In this document: piece after piece, positions 18,616-27,683 of the stretch | Position numbering within the stretch: position 1 is the first letter of the stretch | Layout: each line of letters begins with the position of its first letter | NCBI GenBank assembly: GCA_030526155.1 | Contig: JAUNDI010000003.1 | Span: 1 to 64,000 of the forward strand | Reading direction: 5' to 3' | Source of the DNA: Bacteroidia bacterium | Lineage (GTDB): Bacteria; Bacteroidota; Bacteroidia; Bacteroidales; Marinilabiliaceae | Length of the DNA: 64,000 nt | Made by a program: the position numbers and the translations under genes | Notes under the pieces: generated by a model | Told to the model about the DNA's origin: nothing | The model's database searches: none | What the model saw: only the letters and a program-made list of their open reading frames with translations

Positions 18616-18644
18616 AATCTTTTCGTCATTGATACAAATTAGTG

Positions 18645-18652
18645 CAAAGGTA
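18645..18652 (-). promoter_or_regulatory. -7 promoter box for parA
   Basis: TACCTTTG on the minus strand fits TAnnTTTG, 29 bases before the parA start. No good -33 TTTG is seen at the expected distance. Confidence 0.5.
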
Positions 18653-18683
18653 AGAAAATATTCTTTCTTTCCTCATTTATGAG

Positions 18684-18691
18684 TACTTTTG
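18684..18691 (+). promoter_or_regulatory. -7 promoter box for birA
   Basis: TACTTTTG fits TAnnTTTG and lies 34 bases before the birA start codon, divergent from the parA promoter. Confidence 0.45.
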
Positions 18692-18725
18692 TCTCGTATT
18701 ATAGGTCGTTTTATATAAAAAAATC

Positions 18726-19508
18726 ATGAACAGTTCGACTATCAGACACTTACAAGAGGTGGATTCTACTAATTCTGAGATGAAACGTTGGCTCGGTGTA
18801 TGCCCCGACCTCCTCTCTCACTCTTGCGTATATGCCGATTTCCAAATATCAGGAAGAGGCCAAATTGGCAACTCATGGGAGAGCGAACGTAATGCTAATA
18901 TCCTCATGAGTATCCTTTACCGACCTACCGAACCTATGCACGTACGCCGCCAATTCGATATATCTATGGCCGCAGCTCTCGCAGTTAAGTCTACAATAGA
19001 GGCCCACCTCCCATCTTCTCACAAGGTATCTGTTAAATGGCCTAACGACGTCTACGTGGACGAACGTAAAATATGTGGCATACTTATAGAGAACACTCTC
19101 AGCGGAGCTAATATAGGATACTCTATCGTGGGAATCGGTCTCAACATCAACCAAAAGGAGTTCATATCTAACGCTCCAAACCCTATCTCTCTATACCAAC
19201 TCACATTAAAAAATTACGATGAACAAGGGATCAGAGAGGAACTACAAAGGAACTTCATCAAGTACTCTAACTATATTCCAAATCAGGTAGATACACTCCA
19301 TAACGAGTACATAAACTCCCTCTTTAGAGCCGACGGCAATTTTCACCCTTGGGCCCTGCCTTCAGGAGAGACAATTATGGCTAAAATCATAGACACCCTC
19401 TCAACTGGGTATATAGTACTAGAAACAGAAACAGGACAACAATCCTCTTACGCTTTCAAAGAAATATCTCATATCATCAAACTTCCAAATGCCAATCTAC
19501 TCACCTAA
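18726..19508 (+). CDS. birA: Biotin--[acetyl-CoA-carboxylase] ligase
   Basis: 260 residues. It attaches biotin to the biotin-carboxyl-carrier protein through biotinyl-AMP. The catalytic domain shows DSTNSEMKR near the N-terminus, SGRGQIGNSWES (the biotin/ATP GRGRxG loop equivalent, near 41-52) and KWPNDVYVDERKICGIL (around 99-115, with the catalytic Lys), then GIGLNINQ. There is no N-terminal helix-turn-helix, so it is a group I (non-repressor) ligase. It is transcribed alone, divergent from parA and upstream of tRNA-Leu. Confidence 0.94.
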   Translation: MNSSTIRHLQEVDSTNSEMKRWLGVCPDLLSHSCVYADFQISGRGQIGNSWESERNANILMSILYRPTEPMHVRRQFDISMAAALAVKSTIEAHLPSSHKVSVKWPNDVYVDERKICGILIENTLSGANIGYSIVGIGLNINQKEFISNAPNPISLYQLTLKNYDEQGIREELQRNFIKYSNYIPNQVDTLHNEYINSLFRADGNFHPWALPSGETIMAKIIDTLSTGYIVLETETGQQSSYAFKEISHIIKLPNANLLT

Positions 19509-19588
19509 TAATCAACATATAAAACCGCCTAAATACACCCCCTAAAGTCAACATTATACATATTTTAAGAAAAGTTTTAGCCTGAGAA

Positions 19589-19620
19589 TTTGCAAAAAGA
19601 GAAATGACGTATTATCTTTG
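19589..19620 (+). promoter_or_regulatory. Promoter of tRNA-Leu (and possibly tig)
   Basis: TTTG (19589-19592) and TATCTTTG (19613-19620) with 20-base spacing match the Bacteroidota housekeeping promoter (-33 TTTG, -7 TAnnTTTG) exactly. It lies about 20 bases before the tRNA. Confidence 0.8.
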
Positions 19621-19641
19621 CACCGCAATTCTCAAGAAACT

Positions 19642-19723
19642 GCGGATGTGGCGTAATTGGCAGCCGCGCTAGACTTAGGATCTAGTGTCGAAAGACTTGT
19701 GGGTTCGAGTCCCACCATCCGCA
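19642..19723 (+). tRNA. tRNA-Leu (anticodon TAG)
   Basis: An 82-base class II tRNA. The acceptor arms GCGGATG (19642-19648) and CATCCGC (19716-19722) pair, with discriminator A at 19723. The anticodon stem CTAGA/TCTAG (19669-19673 and 19681-19685) encloses CTTAGGA with TAG at 19676-19678. A variable arm is present and GGTTCGAGTCCC forms the T arm. CCA is not encoded. It reads CUA and other CUN leucine codons. Confidence 0.96.
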
Positions 19724-19763
19724 CTTAAACTTCACTTTTATTTCTTAATTATTCATATCTGAA

Positions 19764-21101
19764 ATGAATATTTCTGCAGAGAACATCGATGCGCTCAACG
19801 TCGTGTTGACGATGACTATTAGCAAGAGCGACTATCAACCAAATGTAGAGCAACAACTCAAAGAGGCTCGTAAAAACGCTGTAATTCCAGGTTTCCGTAA
19901 GGGTCACGCACCAGCAGGTATGATCAACAAAATGTATGGTGCTCAAGCTTTGGCTCAAGAGTTTAATCGTGCAATAGAGACTGGTCTTAAGAATCATATC
20001 ATCGACAATAAGTTGGAGATCTTCGGTGAGCCACTTCCTCATGAGGGTGAGCAGCCAGTAGACCTCGATAACCTCGCTGAGGAGACAACAATGAAGTTCG
20101 ACATTGCACTCCGTCCAGCTGTAGAGGTTAACCTCTCTAAGGTAAAAGTTACATACTACGATATAGAATCATCTGACGAGGATATCGAGAAGTTCAAGAC
20201 TTCTAAGCTCGCTCGCTTCTCTAAGCGCCAGGACGTAGAGGTATCTTCTGAGGAGAGCATGATTACTGCTTCTCTTAAGGCTGATGACTTCTCTAAGGAG
20301 TCTACTCTATTCGCAGTTAAGAACATCAACGATACTAAGGTTAAAAAGCAGTTCGTTGGCGTAAAGGTGGGTGATGTAGTTAAGGCTAACCTCAAGAAGG
20401 CTTTCGAGAATAAGGCAGAACTCGCATACGTTCTCGGTATCGAGGAGGCTAAAATCGATGAGGCTGCTGATAAGTACGAGGTTACTATCTCAGGTATCTC
20501 TGAGTACGTTAACCCAGAGCTCAACGAGGAGACTTTCAAGCTCATGTATGGCGAGGATACAGATATAAAGACTGTAGAGGCTTTCGAGGCTAAGTGCAAG
20601 GAGGAGCTCGCTGCTCTTCTCGAGAACGATAGCCGATACAAGTTCTCTCTCGACCTCCGCGAGGAACTTACTAAGGCTTGCAACGTAGAGCTCCCAGAGG
20701 CTTTCCTCCGTCGTTGGATCGAAATCGTAAACCACGATAACGCTAAGATGACTCCTGAGGTATTCGAGAACGAATTCCCACGTTTCCTCGAGGATCTTAA
20801 GTGGCAAACAATATCTAACTCTGTAGTTAAGGCTGCAGGTATAGAACTCACTCCAGAGCTCCTCAAGAAGTTCGCTCTTAAGGTTGCTCGTGCTCAATAC
20901 GAGCGCTACGGTCTCACAGGTTTGACAGACGATATTCTCGCTCCAATGGCAGAGAATATGCTCAAGGACCAACAGCAGCGTGAGCACCTCGTAGAGGGCG
21001 CAGTTAGCGAGGCTATGACAGAGTATGCTTTCAACAACGTTAAGTTGAACCACAAGGCAATCTCTCGTGATAAGTTCGCTAAGCTTTTCGAAGAGAAGTA
21101 A
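19764..21101 (+). CDS. tig: Trigger factor (ribosome-associated chaperone)
   Basis: 445 residues. The N-terminal ribosome-binding domain carries the trigger-factor signature GFRKGHAP (around 44-51). The middle domain (about 150-245) is a divergent FKBP-like region, and the long helical C-terminal arm (about 250-430) forms the chaperone cradle. It binds ribosomal protein L23 at the exit tunnel and shields nascent chains. Strong codon preference (CTC, GCT, GAG) resembles the ribosomal protein genes and suggests high expression. It is followed by a terminator and then clpP and clpX, the common tig-clpP-clpX neighbourhood. It may be read from the tRNA-Leu promoter. Confidence 0.95.
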   Translation: MNISAENIDALNVVLTMTISKSDYQPNVEQQLKEARKNAVIPGFRKGHAPAGMINKMYGAQALAQEFNRAIETGLKNHIIDNKLEIFGEPLPHEGEQPVDLDNLAEETTMKFDIALRPAVEVNLSKVKVTYYDIESSDEDIEKFKTSKLARFSKRQDVEVSSEESMITASLKADDFSKESTLFAVKNINDTKVKKQFVGVKVGDVVKANLKKAFENKAELAYVLGIEEAKIDEAADKYEVTISGISEYVNPELNEETFKLMYGEDTDIKTVEAFEAKCKEELAALLENDSRYKFSLDLREELTKACNVELPEAFLRRWIEIVNHDNAKMTPEVFENEFPRFLEDLKWQTISNSVVKAAGIELTPELLKKFALKVARAQYERYGLTGLTDDILAPMAENMLKDQQQREHLVEGAVSEAMTEYAFNNVKLNHKAISRDKFAKLFEEK

Positions 21102-21129
21102 TTTGCAAACAAATCACATTATATCATAT

Positions 21130-21166
21130 CGAAGACATTGCCCAATAGCAGTGTCTTCGGTTTTTT
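21130..21166 (+). terminator. Terminator after tig
   Basis: CGAAGACA (21130-21137) pairs with TGTCTTCG (21152-21159), followed by GTTTTTT. Confidence 0.85.
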
Positions 21167-21192
21167 GGTTTATAAACTAATTATTACAGATT

Positions 21193-21858
21193 ATGAACGA
21201 TTTTAGAAAGTTCGCTATCGGCCAACCTGGTGTTAGACGCACAGCGTTAGATCACTATACTCAGGTGATGAATGGTTATATATCACCTACTATCATAGAG
21301 GAACGCCCTCTTAACGTCGCAAGCATGGACGTATTCTCAAGACTTATGATGGATCGTATCATTTTCCTAGGAACAGAAATAAACGATGACGTAGCTAATA
21401 TCGTTCAAGCTCAACTCCTATTCCTAGAGTCATGCGACCCTTCTAAGGATATTTCTATCTATATCAACTCTCCTGGTGGCGTCGTATACGCTGGCCTCGG
21501 TATCTACGATACTATGCAGTATATCAACTCCGATGTTGCTACTATCTGTACAGGCCTCGCCGCTTCTATGGCTTCTGTCCTCCTCGCTGCCGGTGCTAAG
21601 GGTAAGCGCTCTGCTCTCCCTCACTCTCGCGTCATGATACATCAGCCTCTTGGCGGTGCACAGGGTCAAGCTTCTGATATAGAAATCACAGCTCGCGAAA
21701 TACTTAAACTTAAGGACGAACTCTACGACATCCTTCACCAACATACAGGAACAGATGTCGAGAAAATACGACAGGATGCCGACCGCGACTATTGGATGGT
21801 AGCTTCTGAGGCTAAGGAGTATGGTCTTATCGACGAGGTACTAGTACGTCAAAAATAA
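21193..21858 (+). CDS. clpP: ATP-dependent Clp protease proteolytic subunit
   Basis: 221 residues. The serine-protease triad is visible: S125 in [11 protein letters not shown]150 in RVMIHQP, and Asp near 199 in DADRDYW. The oxyanion region [19 protein letters not shown] is intact. ClpP forms the tetradecameric barrel that degrades substrates unfolded by ClpX. The clpX gene follows after 5 bases, so the two are co-transcribed. An N-terminal extension of about 25 residues before the mature core may be a propeptide. Confidence 0.97.
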   Translation: MNDFRKFAIGQPGVRRTALDHYTQVMNGYISPTIIEERPLNVASMDVFSRLMMDRIIFLGTEINDDVANIVQAQLLFLESCDPSKDISIYINSPGGVVYAGLGIYDTMQYINSDVATICTGLAASMASVLLAAGAKGKRSALPHSRVMIHQPLGGAQGQASDIEITAREILKLKDELYDILHQHTGTDVEKIRQDADRDYWMVASEAKEYGLIDEVLVRQK

Positions 21859-21863
21859 TCCCT

Positions 21864-23102
21864 ATGGCAAAAAAAGAAGATATCTGCTCTTTCTGCGGTC
21901 GTCCTCGTCGCGATATCCGATTCGCTATCCAAGGTATAGGCGGTACCGTTATCTGTGACGAATGCGTACGTAGCGCAGGGGAAATACTAAAGGAGAATAC
22001 TTTCGTCCCTACAACGGCTAGTGCTAGCAAACTTAACATCGCAAAGCCTCAAGAGATAAAGGCTTATCTCGATGAGTATGTCATCGGTCAAGACGATGCC
22101 AAGAAGTTCTTGTCAGTAGCCGTATATAACCACTACAAGAGACTTCGTAGCAATGCCGAACGCTCGTCTAAGGATGATATCGAAATAGAGAAGTCTAACA
22201 TCATAATGGTGGGAGAAACCGGTACAGGTAAGACTCTTCTCGCTCGTACTATAGCTAAACTCCTCGATGTACCTTTTACTATCGTAGATGCTACAGTCCT
22301 TACCGAGGCTGGTTACGTGGGCGAGGATGTAGAGAGTATCCTAAGCCGTCTCCTCCAAGCAGCAGATTATGACGTACCTCGCGCCGAACAGGGTATCGTA
22401 TTCATCGATGAGATAGATAAGATAGCTCGTAAGAGCGATAACCCTTCTATTACTCGCGATGTATCTGGCGAGGGCGTACAGCAGGGTCTCCTCAAACTCC
22501 TCGAGGGCTCAATAGTTAATGTGCCTCCTCAAGGTGGTAGAAAACACCCAGAACAGAAGATGATTGCTGTTAATACACAAAATATCCTCTTTATCTGTGG
22601 TGGCGCTTTCGATGGGATTAAACAAAAGATAGCTAATCGCCTCAACTCTCGTACCGTAGGTTATAACGCATCTAAGGATAAGGACGCAATAGATTTCAAT
22701 AATCTCCTCCAATATGTGGCTCCGCAAGACCTCAAGTCTTTCGGCCTCATCCCTGAGATTATCGGACGTCTCCCTGTGCTTACTTATCTCCAACCTCTCG
22801 ACCGCGACGCTCTTAAGCGTATCCTCATCGAGCCTAAAAATTCCCTCATCAAGCAGTATACTAAACTATTCGAACTTGATGGCGTGAAACTTAATATCTC
22901 CGACGAGGTAATAGAGTTCATCGTAGATAAGGCGGTAGAGTTCAAAGTGGGCGCTCGTGGCTTGCGCTCAATATGCGAAAGTATCCTCATGGATAAAATG
23001 TTCGAAGTCCCAACATCTGGCTCTTCCGAACTTACTATAGATGTCGAGTACGCACGCCAACAGTTATCTAATGAGCGTATGTCTCGTATTCATGCAAGCT
23101 AA
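21864..23102 (+). CDS. clpX: ATP-dependent Clp protease ATP-binding subunit ClpX
   Basis: 412 residues. The N-terminal zinc-binding domain has C8, C11, C31 and C34. Walker A is GETGTGKT (117-124), Walker B is [11 protein letters not shown], and sensor and arginine motifs follow ([23 protein letters not shown] region). ClpX is the AAA+ unfoldase that delivers tagged substrates to ClpP. It sits directly between clpP and murF in a plus-strand operon. Confidence 0.97.
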   Translation: MAKKEDICSFCGRPRRDIRFAIQGIGGTVICDECVRSAGEILKENTFVPTTASASKLNIAKPQEIKAYLDEYVIGQDDAKKFLSVAVYNHYKRLRSNAERSSKDDIEIEKSNIIMVGETGTGKTLLARTIAKLLDVPFTIVDATVLTEAGYVGEDVESILSRLLQAADYDVPRAEQGIVFIDEIDKIARKSDNPSITRDVSGEGVQQGLLKLLEGSIVNVPPQGGRKHPEQKMIAVNTQNILFICGGAFDGIKQKIANRLNSRTVGYNASKDKDAIDFNNLLQYVAPQDLKSFGLIPEIIGRLPVLTYLQPLDRDALKRILIEPKNSLIKQYTKLFELDGVKLNISDEVIEFIVDKAVEFKVGARGLRSICESILMDKMFEVPTSGSSELTIDVEYARQQLSNERMSRIHAS

Positions 23103-23114
23103 TAGATAAATAAT

Positions 23115-24404
23115 ATGGAAGAATTATACTCCGTATATCTTTCTTCAACAGGAATATGCACAGACACCCGTAATATTACCAACGGGTGTCTGTTCGTTGC
23201 TTTGAAGGGGGAACGTTTCGATGCTAACGAAATGGTGGCCGATGCCCTCAAGGGTGGCGCAAGTCACGTCATTACCTCTAATACTGCTTTCAAGGATAAT
23301 AAGCAGTGTACCGTAGTCCCTGATACCTTGGTGGCTCTCCAAGAGTTGGCTACTTTCCATCGTAAGCATCTCCATATCCCTGTCATAGGTATTACTGGTA
23401 CTAATGGTAAGACAACAACAAAGGAGCTTACCGCTGCAGTATTATCTAAAAAATACCGCGTATTATCTACTAAGGGAAATCTCAACAACCATATCGGCGT
23501 TCCTCTAACTCTCCTCAGCATCAACGAGAATCTTCACGATATCGCTGTAGTAGAAATGGGTGCAAGCCATCCCGGCGAAATAAAACAACTCTCAAGTTTC
23601 GTAATGCCTGATTCTGGGCTAATTACCAACGTAGGCATAGCACACACCGAGGGCTTCGGCTCTTTCGAAGGGGTGAAGGCAACTAAACGCGAGCTATACG
23701 AACAACTTAAATCAACATCGGGTAAGGTATTCATAAATATCAATAACCCTAACCTAGTAGAGATGCTGGGCAACTACAACAATGCTGTCCAATATACCTC
23801 AGGTTCCCAAAGCGCTTTCATCTCGGGCAAGGTATTGGGTCCATCAGAACTTCTCTCTTTCTCATGGAGCCATAATGGCGTTTCTTATAATGTCAATACC
23901 AACCTCACAGGCGCATACAACCTCGAAAATGCTCTAGCTGCTGCAACCGTAGGCACATTCTATAATGTCCCTGCAAACGACATCTGCGCCGCTATCTCTG
24001 AATACATCCCTACTAATGGCCGCTCGCAAATCATACAAACCGAGCGAAACCGTGTCATAATGGATGCATATAACGCTAACCCAACTAGTATGATGGCTAG
24101 CGTAAACAACTTCGCTTCTCTTAAGGGGGATAATAAGGTGGTAATACTAGGGGCTATGAGAGAACTTGGCAACATAGAGTACGAAATGCACCATAAACTC
24201 CTCTCCGCACTAGTAGAGCATAATATCTCAAAGGCTTACTTAGTGGGTCCTGAGTTCGCCCAGCTTAAGTCCTCTTTCCCTTCATTCTCATACGTAAATG
24301 ATGCGTCTGAACTGACCGATTCCCTATCATCTCTCAGCGACGCATATATCCTCGTCAAGGGTTCTCATTCAAACCGACTAGACAAACTAAAGGATATCCT
24401 TTAA
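23115..24404 (+). CDS. murF: UDP-N-acetylmuramoyl-tripeptide--D-alanyl-D-alanine ligase
   Basis: 429 residues. Mur ligase architecture: an N-terminal UDP-substrate domain (TGICTDTRNITNGCLFVALKG), the central ATPase domain with GITGTNGKTTTKEL (about 93-106) and EMGASHPGEI, and a C-terminal domain with DAYNANPTSM and ILGAMRELG. It adds D-Ala-D-Ala to the UDP-MurNAc tripeptide in the cytoplasm, the last soluble step of peptidoglycan precursor synthesis. It starts 12 bases after clpX and is followed by a terminator. It lies away from any division/cell-wall cluster, an arrangement found in other Bacteroidota. Confidence 0.95.
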   Translation: MEELYSVYLSSTGICTDTRNITNGCLFVALKGERFDANEMVADALKGGASHVITSNTAFKDNKQCTVVPDTLVALQELATFHRKHLHIPVIGITGTNGKTTTKELTAAVLSKKYRVLSTKGNLNNHIGVPLTLLSINENLHDIAVVEMGASHPGEIKQLSSFVMPDSGLITNVGIAHTEGFGSFEGVKATKRELYEQLKSTSGKVFININNPNLVEMLGNYNNAVQYTSGSQSAFISGKVLGPSELLSFSWSHNGVSYNVNTNLTGAYNLENALAAATVGTFYNVPANDICAAISEYIPTNGRSQIIQTERNRVIMDAYNANPTSMMASVNNFASLKGDNKVVILGAMRELGNIEYEMHHKLLSALVEHNISKAYLVGPEFAQLKSSFPSFSYVNDASELTDSLSSLSDAYILVKGSHSNRLDKLKDIL

Positions 24405-24427
24405 GGGTGATACCCACATGCAAAAAA

Positions 24428-24463
24428 CAAGCGTCTTCATATCTCAAAATATGAAGACGCTTG
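24428..24463. terminator. Bidirectional terminator between murF and argH
   Basis: CAAGCGTCTTCATAT (24428-24442) pairs perfectly with ATATGAAGACGCTTG (24449-24463) around CTCAAA. A-tracts and T-tracts flank both sides, serving the convergent genes. Confidence 0.9.
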
Positions 24464-24489
24464 CTTTTTATGTATATATAATTACTAAA

Positions 24490-25821
24490 CTATTTCGTCA
24501 AAGCCTCAACTGCTTGATGCACATTCCCAAAAGTAAATCTACCCATAGTAGCATCCATCTTGGCTTTTATCTGCTCAGTACATAGATTACCTATCGAACC
24601 TTCATGTGTATGGTGTATCTCACCGTGGAACTCAAACTCTCCTCGCTCTATAGCCATACCTACATGCTTATAGGCGTCTCTAAATGGCATGCCTTCATTA
24701 GCAAGTCTATTTACCTCCTCTACACTGAATGCATACTTGTATTTAGGGTCCTCCATAATGCCATCTACTACCTCTATATTCTCTATCGCATAAGCAGTAA
24801 TATCTAGACAATCTTTCATCTCATTAAATATAGGTATAAAGACCTCTTTGATAATCTGCATATCTCTAAAGTAGCCCGATGGCAAATTGCCTGTAATAAG
24901 GCGTATAGTATTTGATACTCCTTGCATCTTATTACAATGTGCTCGTATCAACTCAAACACATCTGGATTCTTCTTATGTGGCATAATGCTCGAACCTGTC
25001 GTCATCTGCTTTGGCAAATGCAAGAAGCCAAAATTCTGACTGGTATACATACAGCCATCAAATGCAAGCCTTCCTATAGTCTCGGCCAATGAAGCAATAG
25101 CAAATGATATTATGCGCTCTGTCTTGCCTCTGCCCATCTGAGCATAGACTACATTATAGTCCAAATCATCAAATCCAAGCAACTTGGTGGTCATGGTTCT
25201 ATTCAATGGGAACGACGACCCGTATCCTGCCGCAGCTCCTAATGGATTCTGATTGGTTACTCTCCAAGCAGCTTCCATCATAAGCATATCGTCTGTCAAA
25301 CTCTCAGCATATGCTCCAAACCATAAACCAAATGACGATGGCATAGCCACCTGCAAATGTGTATAACCTGGAATAAGAACGTTCTTATATTGCTCACTCT
25401 TCTTCTGAAGTACGTCAAACAACTTACGCATCCTACCTACTAAATCCTCTATCTCTGCTCTAGCATATAACTTGAGGTCTAATAGCACTTGGTCGTTTCT
25501 TGACCTACCAGAATGCACCTTCTTTCCTACATCGCCTAACTTGCGCGTAAGCATAAGCTCTACTTGCGAATGAACATCTTCAATGCCATCCTCAATGACA
25601 AACTTACCTTCACATGCTATATTGTATATATTCTTGAGCTCTTTTAAGAGAATATCCAACTCATCTTTCTGCAATAGACCGACACTCTCTAACATGGTTA
25701 TGTGCGCCATAGTACCCATAACATCATATGGAGCCAAATAGAGATCCATCTCTCTATCTAGTCCCACAGTAAACTGGTCTATCTTATCATCTACTGAATA
25801 ACCCTTATCCCAAAGTTTCAT
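24490..25821 (-). CDS. argH: Argininosuccinate lyase
   Basis: 443 residues. The fumarase/aspartase superfamily signature GSSIMPHKKNPD contains the mobile catalytic serine loop. SGRSRNDQV near the N-terminus and TVGLDREMD are typical of ArgH. It cleaves argininosuccinate to arginine and fumarate, the final arginine step. It is the last gene of the minus-strand arginine cluster, 21 bases after argE, and ends at a bidirectional terminator. Confidence 0.95.
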   Translation of the reverse strand: MKLWDKGYSVDDKIDQFTVGLDREMDLYLAPYDVMGTMAHITMLESVGLLQKDELDILLKELKNIYNIACEGKFVIEDGIEDVHSQVELMLTRKLGDVGKKVHSGRSRNDQVLLDLKLYARAEIEDLVGRMRKLFDVLQKKSEQYKNVLIPGYTHLQVAMPSSFGLWFGAYAESLTDDMLMMEAAWRVTNQNPLGAAAGYGSSFPLNRTMTTKLLGFDDLDYNVVYAQMGRGKTERIISFAIASLAETIGRLAFDGCMYTSQNFGFLHLPKQMTTGSSIMPHKKNPDVFELIRAHCNKMQGVSNTIRLITGNLPSGYFRDMQIIKEVFIPIFNEMKDCLDITAYAIENIEVVDGIMEDPKYKYAFSVEEVNRLANEGMPFRDAYKHVGMAIERGEFEFHGEIHHTHEGSIGNLCTEQIKAKMDATMGRFTFGNVHQAVEALTK

Positions 25822-25842
25822 ATCTTCAATGGTGTAATTTAT

Positions 25843-26898
25843 TTATGATAGCAATTTTATATAAGTCGATACCGCACCCTCTATCTCACTTATCTTGATA
25901 TACTCATCCGCAGTATGAGATCTGGACGACTCTCCCGGTCCTATCTTCACGGTCTCAAATGGCATTAAGGCTTGGTCACTCAACGTGGGCGAACCAAATA
26001 GTTGTATGCCCATACCAGTGGCTTTTTTGACTATAGGATGCTCAACGTCTATGTGCGAACTGTTTAATCGTGTCGACCTCTCTTGTATCTTGCATCCTTG
26101 CGTATGCTCGTCAGATTTAATCAACTCTAATAGCTCTTGATTCTTATATAGCCCATTAACTCTGACGTCAACGACAAAATGACATTTATCTGGTACAACA
26201 TTATGTTGCGTTCCTGCCTCTATCTGGGTCACCGACATCTTTACCGGACCCAAAAATGGCGATACCCTATCCCACTCTTTCGTCCTAAACCACTCTACAA
26301 TGGGCAATGCCTTATATATAGCATTCACCCCCTCATTCCTAGCAGCATGCCCCGATACACCTTCAGTCTCACAGTCTAATACCATCAAACCTTTCTCTGC
26401 AACGGCCATCTGCATGCCAGTGGGCTCTCCTACAATACCTAAATCTATCTTCCCTAACTTACCGAGTATACTCTCTACGCCATTCTTCCCACTTACCTCC
26501 TCTTCCGCCGTGGCCGACCAAATAAGGTTATATGGCAAATCGCTCTTAGTAGATAGGTATCTATATGCCGCTAACAAGGATACCACAGAGGCTCCATCAT
26601 CATTCGTCCCTAATCCCCAAAGTATATCTCCTTCAAGCGTAGGCGTAAATGGGTCTCTTGTATATCCACTAGCTGGCTTTACCGTGTCTATATGTGCATT
26701 AAGAAGTATAGTAGGCTTACTACTATCAATAGCGCTACTCACCCAAAGGTTATTACCTTCTCTATTGGGCTTTAACCCCATTCCTATCAGTGCATCTTGT
26801 ATCATATCAGCTACCTCACCCTCATTCCTACTGATGGATGAGATAGCTACCATACGCTGCAAGAGTTCTACCGACTCCTTAATGTACTGCTCTACCAT
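25843..26898 (-). CDS. argE: M20 family N-acyl-citrulline/ornithine deacylase (ArgE-like)
   Basis: 351 residues, M20 metallopeptidase fold. Metal and catalytic motifs: LNAHIDTVKP with the first metal His, GTNDDGASVVSL with the bridging Asp, and TAEEEVSGKNG with the catalytic Glu pair. An insertion dimerisation domain lies in the middle. Because the cluster encodes an N-acyl-ornithine transcarbamylase, the natural substrate is likely N-acetyl- or N-succinyl-citrulline, not acetylornithine. It sits 2 bases after argB and before argH. No argJ is present, so acyl groups are removed hydrolytically. Confidence 0.87.
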   Translation of the reverse strand: MVEQYIKESVELLQRMVAISSISRNEGEVADMIQDALIGMGLKPNREGNNLWVSSAIDSSKPTILLNAHIDTVKPASGYTRDPFTPTLEGDILWGLGTNDDGASVVSLLAAYRYLSTKSDLPYNLIWSATAEEEVSGKNGVESILGKLGKIDLGIVGEPTGMQMAVAEKGLMVLDCETEGVSGHAARNEGVNAIYKALPIVEWFRTKEWDRVSPFLGPVKMSVTQIEAGTQHNVVPDKCHFVVDVRVNGLYKNQELLELIKSDEHTQGCKIQERSTRLNSSHIDVEHPIVKKATGMGIQLFGSPTLSDQALMPFETVKIGPGESSRSHTADEYIKISEIEGAVSTYIKLLS

Positions 26899-26900
26899 TA

Positions 26901-27680
26901 CTACTCTTTCAAAAGTACTGTACCACGACCAGTCTTTAGACCGTCTGTATTGGTAATCATAACACTCTTAACGCCAATTCTAATGGCATCAAAACCATTG
27001 TCTAGCTTTGGTATCATACCCGCAGCTACAACGCCTGTCTCTTTGTACTCTTGAAACTCTGCGTATGTCATGGAACTTATTACCGTAGAGTCATCCTCTG
27101 CGTCCATCAATACGCCTGGCTTCTCAAAGCAGTATATTAGATTTACCTCCAAATCCTCCGAACAAGCAAGGGCTCTAGCTAACTCACTGGCTATAGTATC
27201 CGCATTGGTGTTCAAGAGCTGACCATTACCGTCATGTGTAATAGGTGATACCACAGGTATAGCTCCTTGCTCTATCAATGAGGCTAATACTCCTGTCTCT
27301 ACCCTCTTCACATCGCCTACATAGCCATAGTCAATGCCATTCTTCAATGGTCTCTTCACACTATGTATCAAATCTAAGTCGGCACCGCAAAGTCCTATGG
27401 CGTTTATATTGCGCTTCTGTAGCTCTGCTACAATGGTCTTATTTACCAAACCAGCATAGACCATCGTAACTACATCTAGTGTCTCCCTATCTGTAATTCT
27501 ACGGCCATCTACCATCTTGGTCTCAATGCCTAAACGCTCGCTCAACTTAGTGGCCGAACGTCCTCCGCCATGAACCAATATCTTGGCACCTACTATATTG
27601 GCAAAGTCGTTCAAAAGAGCATTCAAACTCTCTGGCTCTTCTACTACCTTACCGCCTACTTTTACTATAGTAATCTTCAT
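26901..27680 (-). CDS. argB: Acetylglutamate kinase
   Basis: 259 residues of the amino-acid kinase family. VKVGGKVVE at the N-terminus and LVHGGGRSATKLSERLG form the ATP and substrate loops; LLNTNADTIASELARAL and GMIPKLDNGFDAI are conserved NAGK segments. It phosphorylates the N-acylglutamate gamma-carboxyl. It lies between the transcarbamylase gene (3-base gap) and argE (2-base gap). There is no N-terminal regulatory extension of the arginine-inhibited class, so feedback control at this enzyme may be weak. Confidence 0.93.
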   Translation of the reverse strand: MKITIVKVGGKVVEEPESLNALLNDFANIVGAKILVHGGGRSATKLSERLGIETKMVDGRRITDRETLDVVTMVYAGLVNKTIVAELQKRNINAIGLCGADLDLIHSVKRPLKNGIDYGYVGDVKRVETGVLASLIEQGAIPVVSPITHDGNGQLLNTNADTIASELARALACSEDLEVNLIYCFEKPGVLMDAEDDSTVISSMTYAEFQEYKETGVVAAGMIPKLDNGFDAIRIGVKSVMITNTDGLKTGRGTVLLKE

Positions 27681-27683
27681 GAC

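Noticed and set aside
20156..20866. Long open frame on the minus strand inside tig
   Set aside because: It is Ser/Arg-rich, has no domain pattern, and lies wholly antisense to a clear trigger factor; it follows from the codon bias of tig.
19764..23102. tig-clpP-clpX block as a transferred segment because of its different codon use
   Set aside because: The preference for CTC, GCT and GAG is shared with ribosomal protein genes of the window, so it is better explained by high expression.
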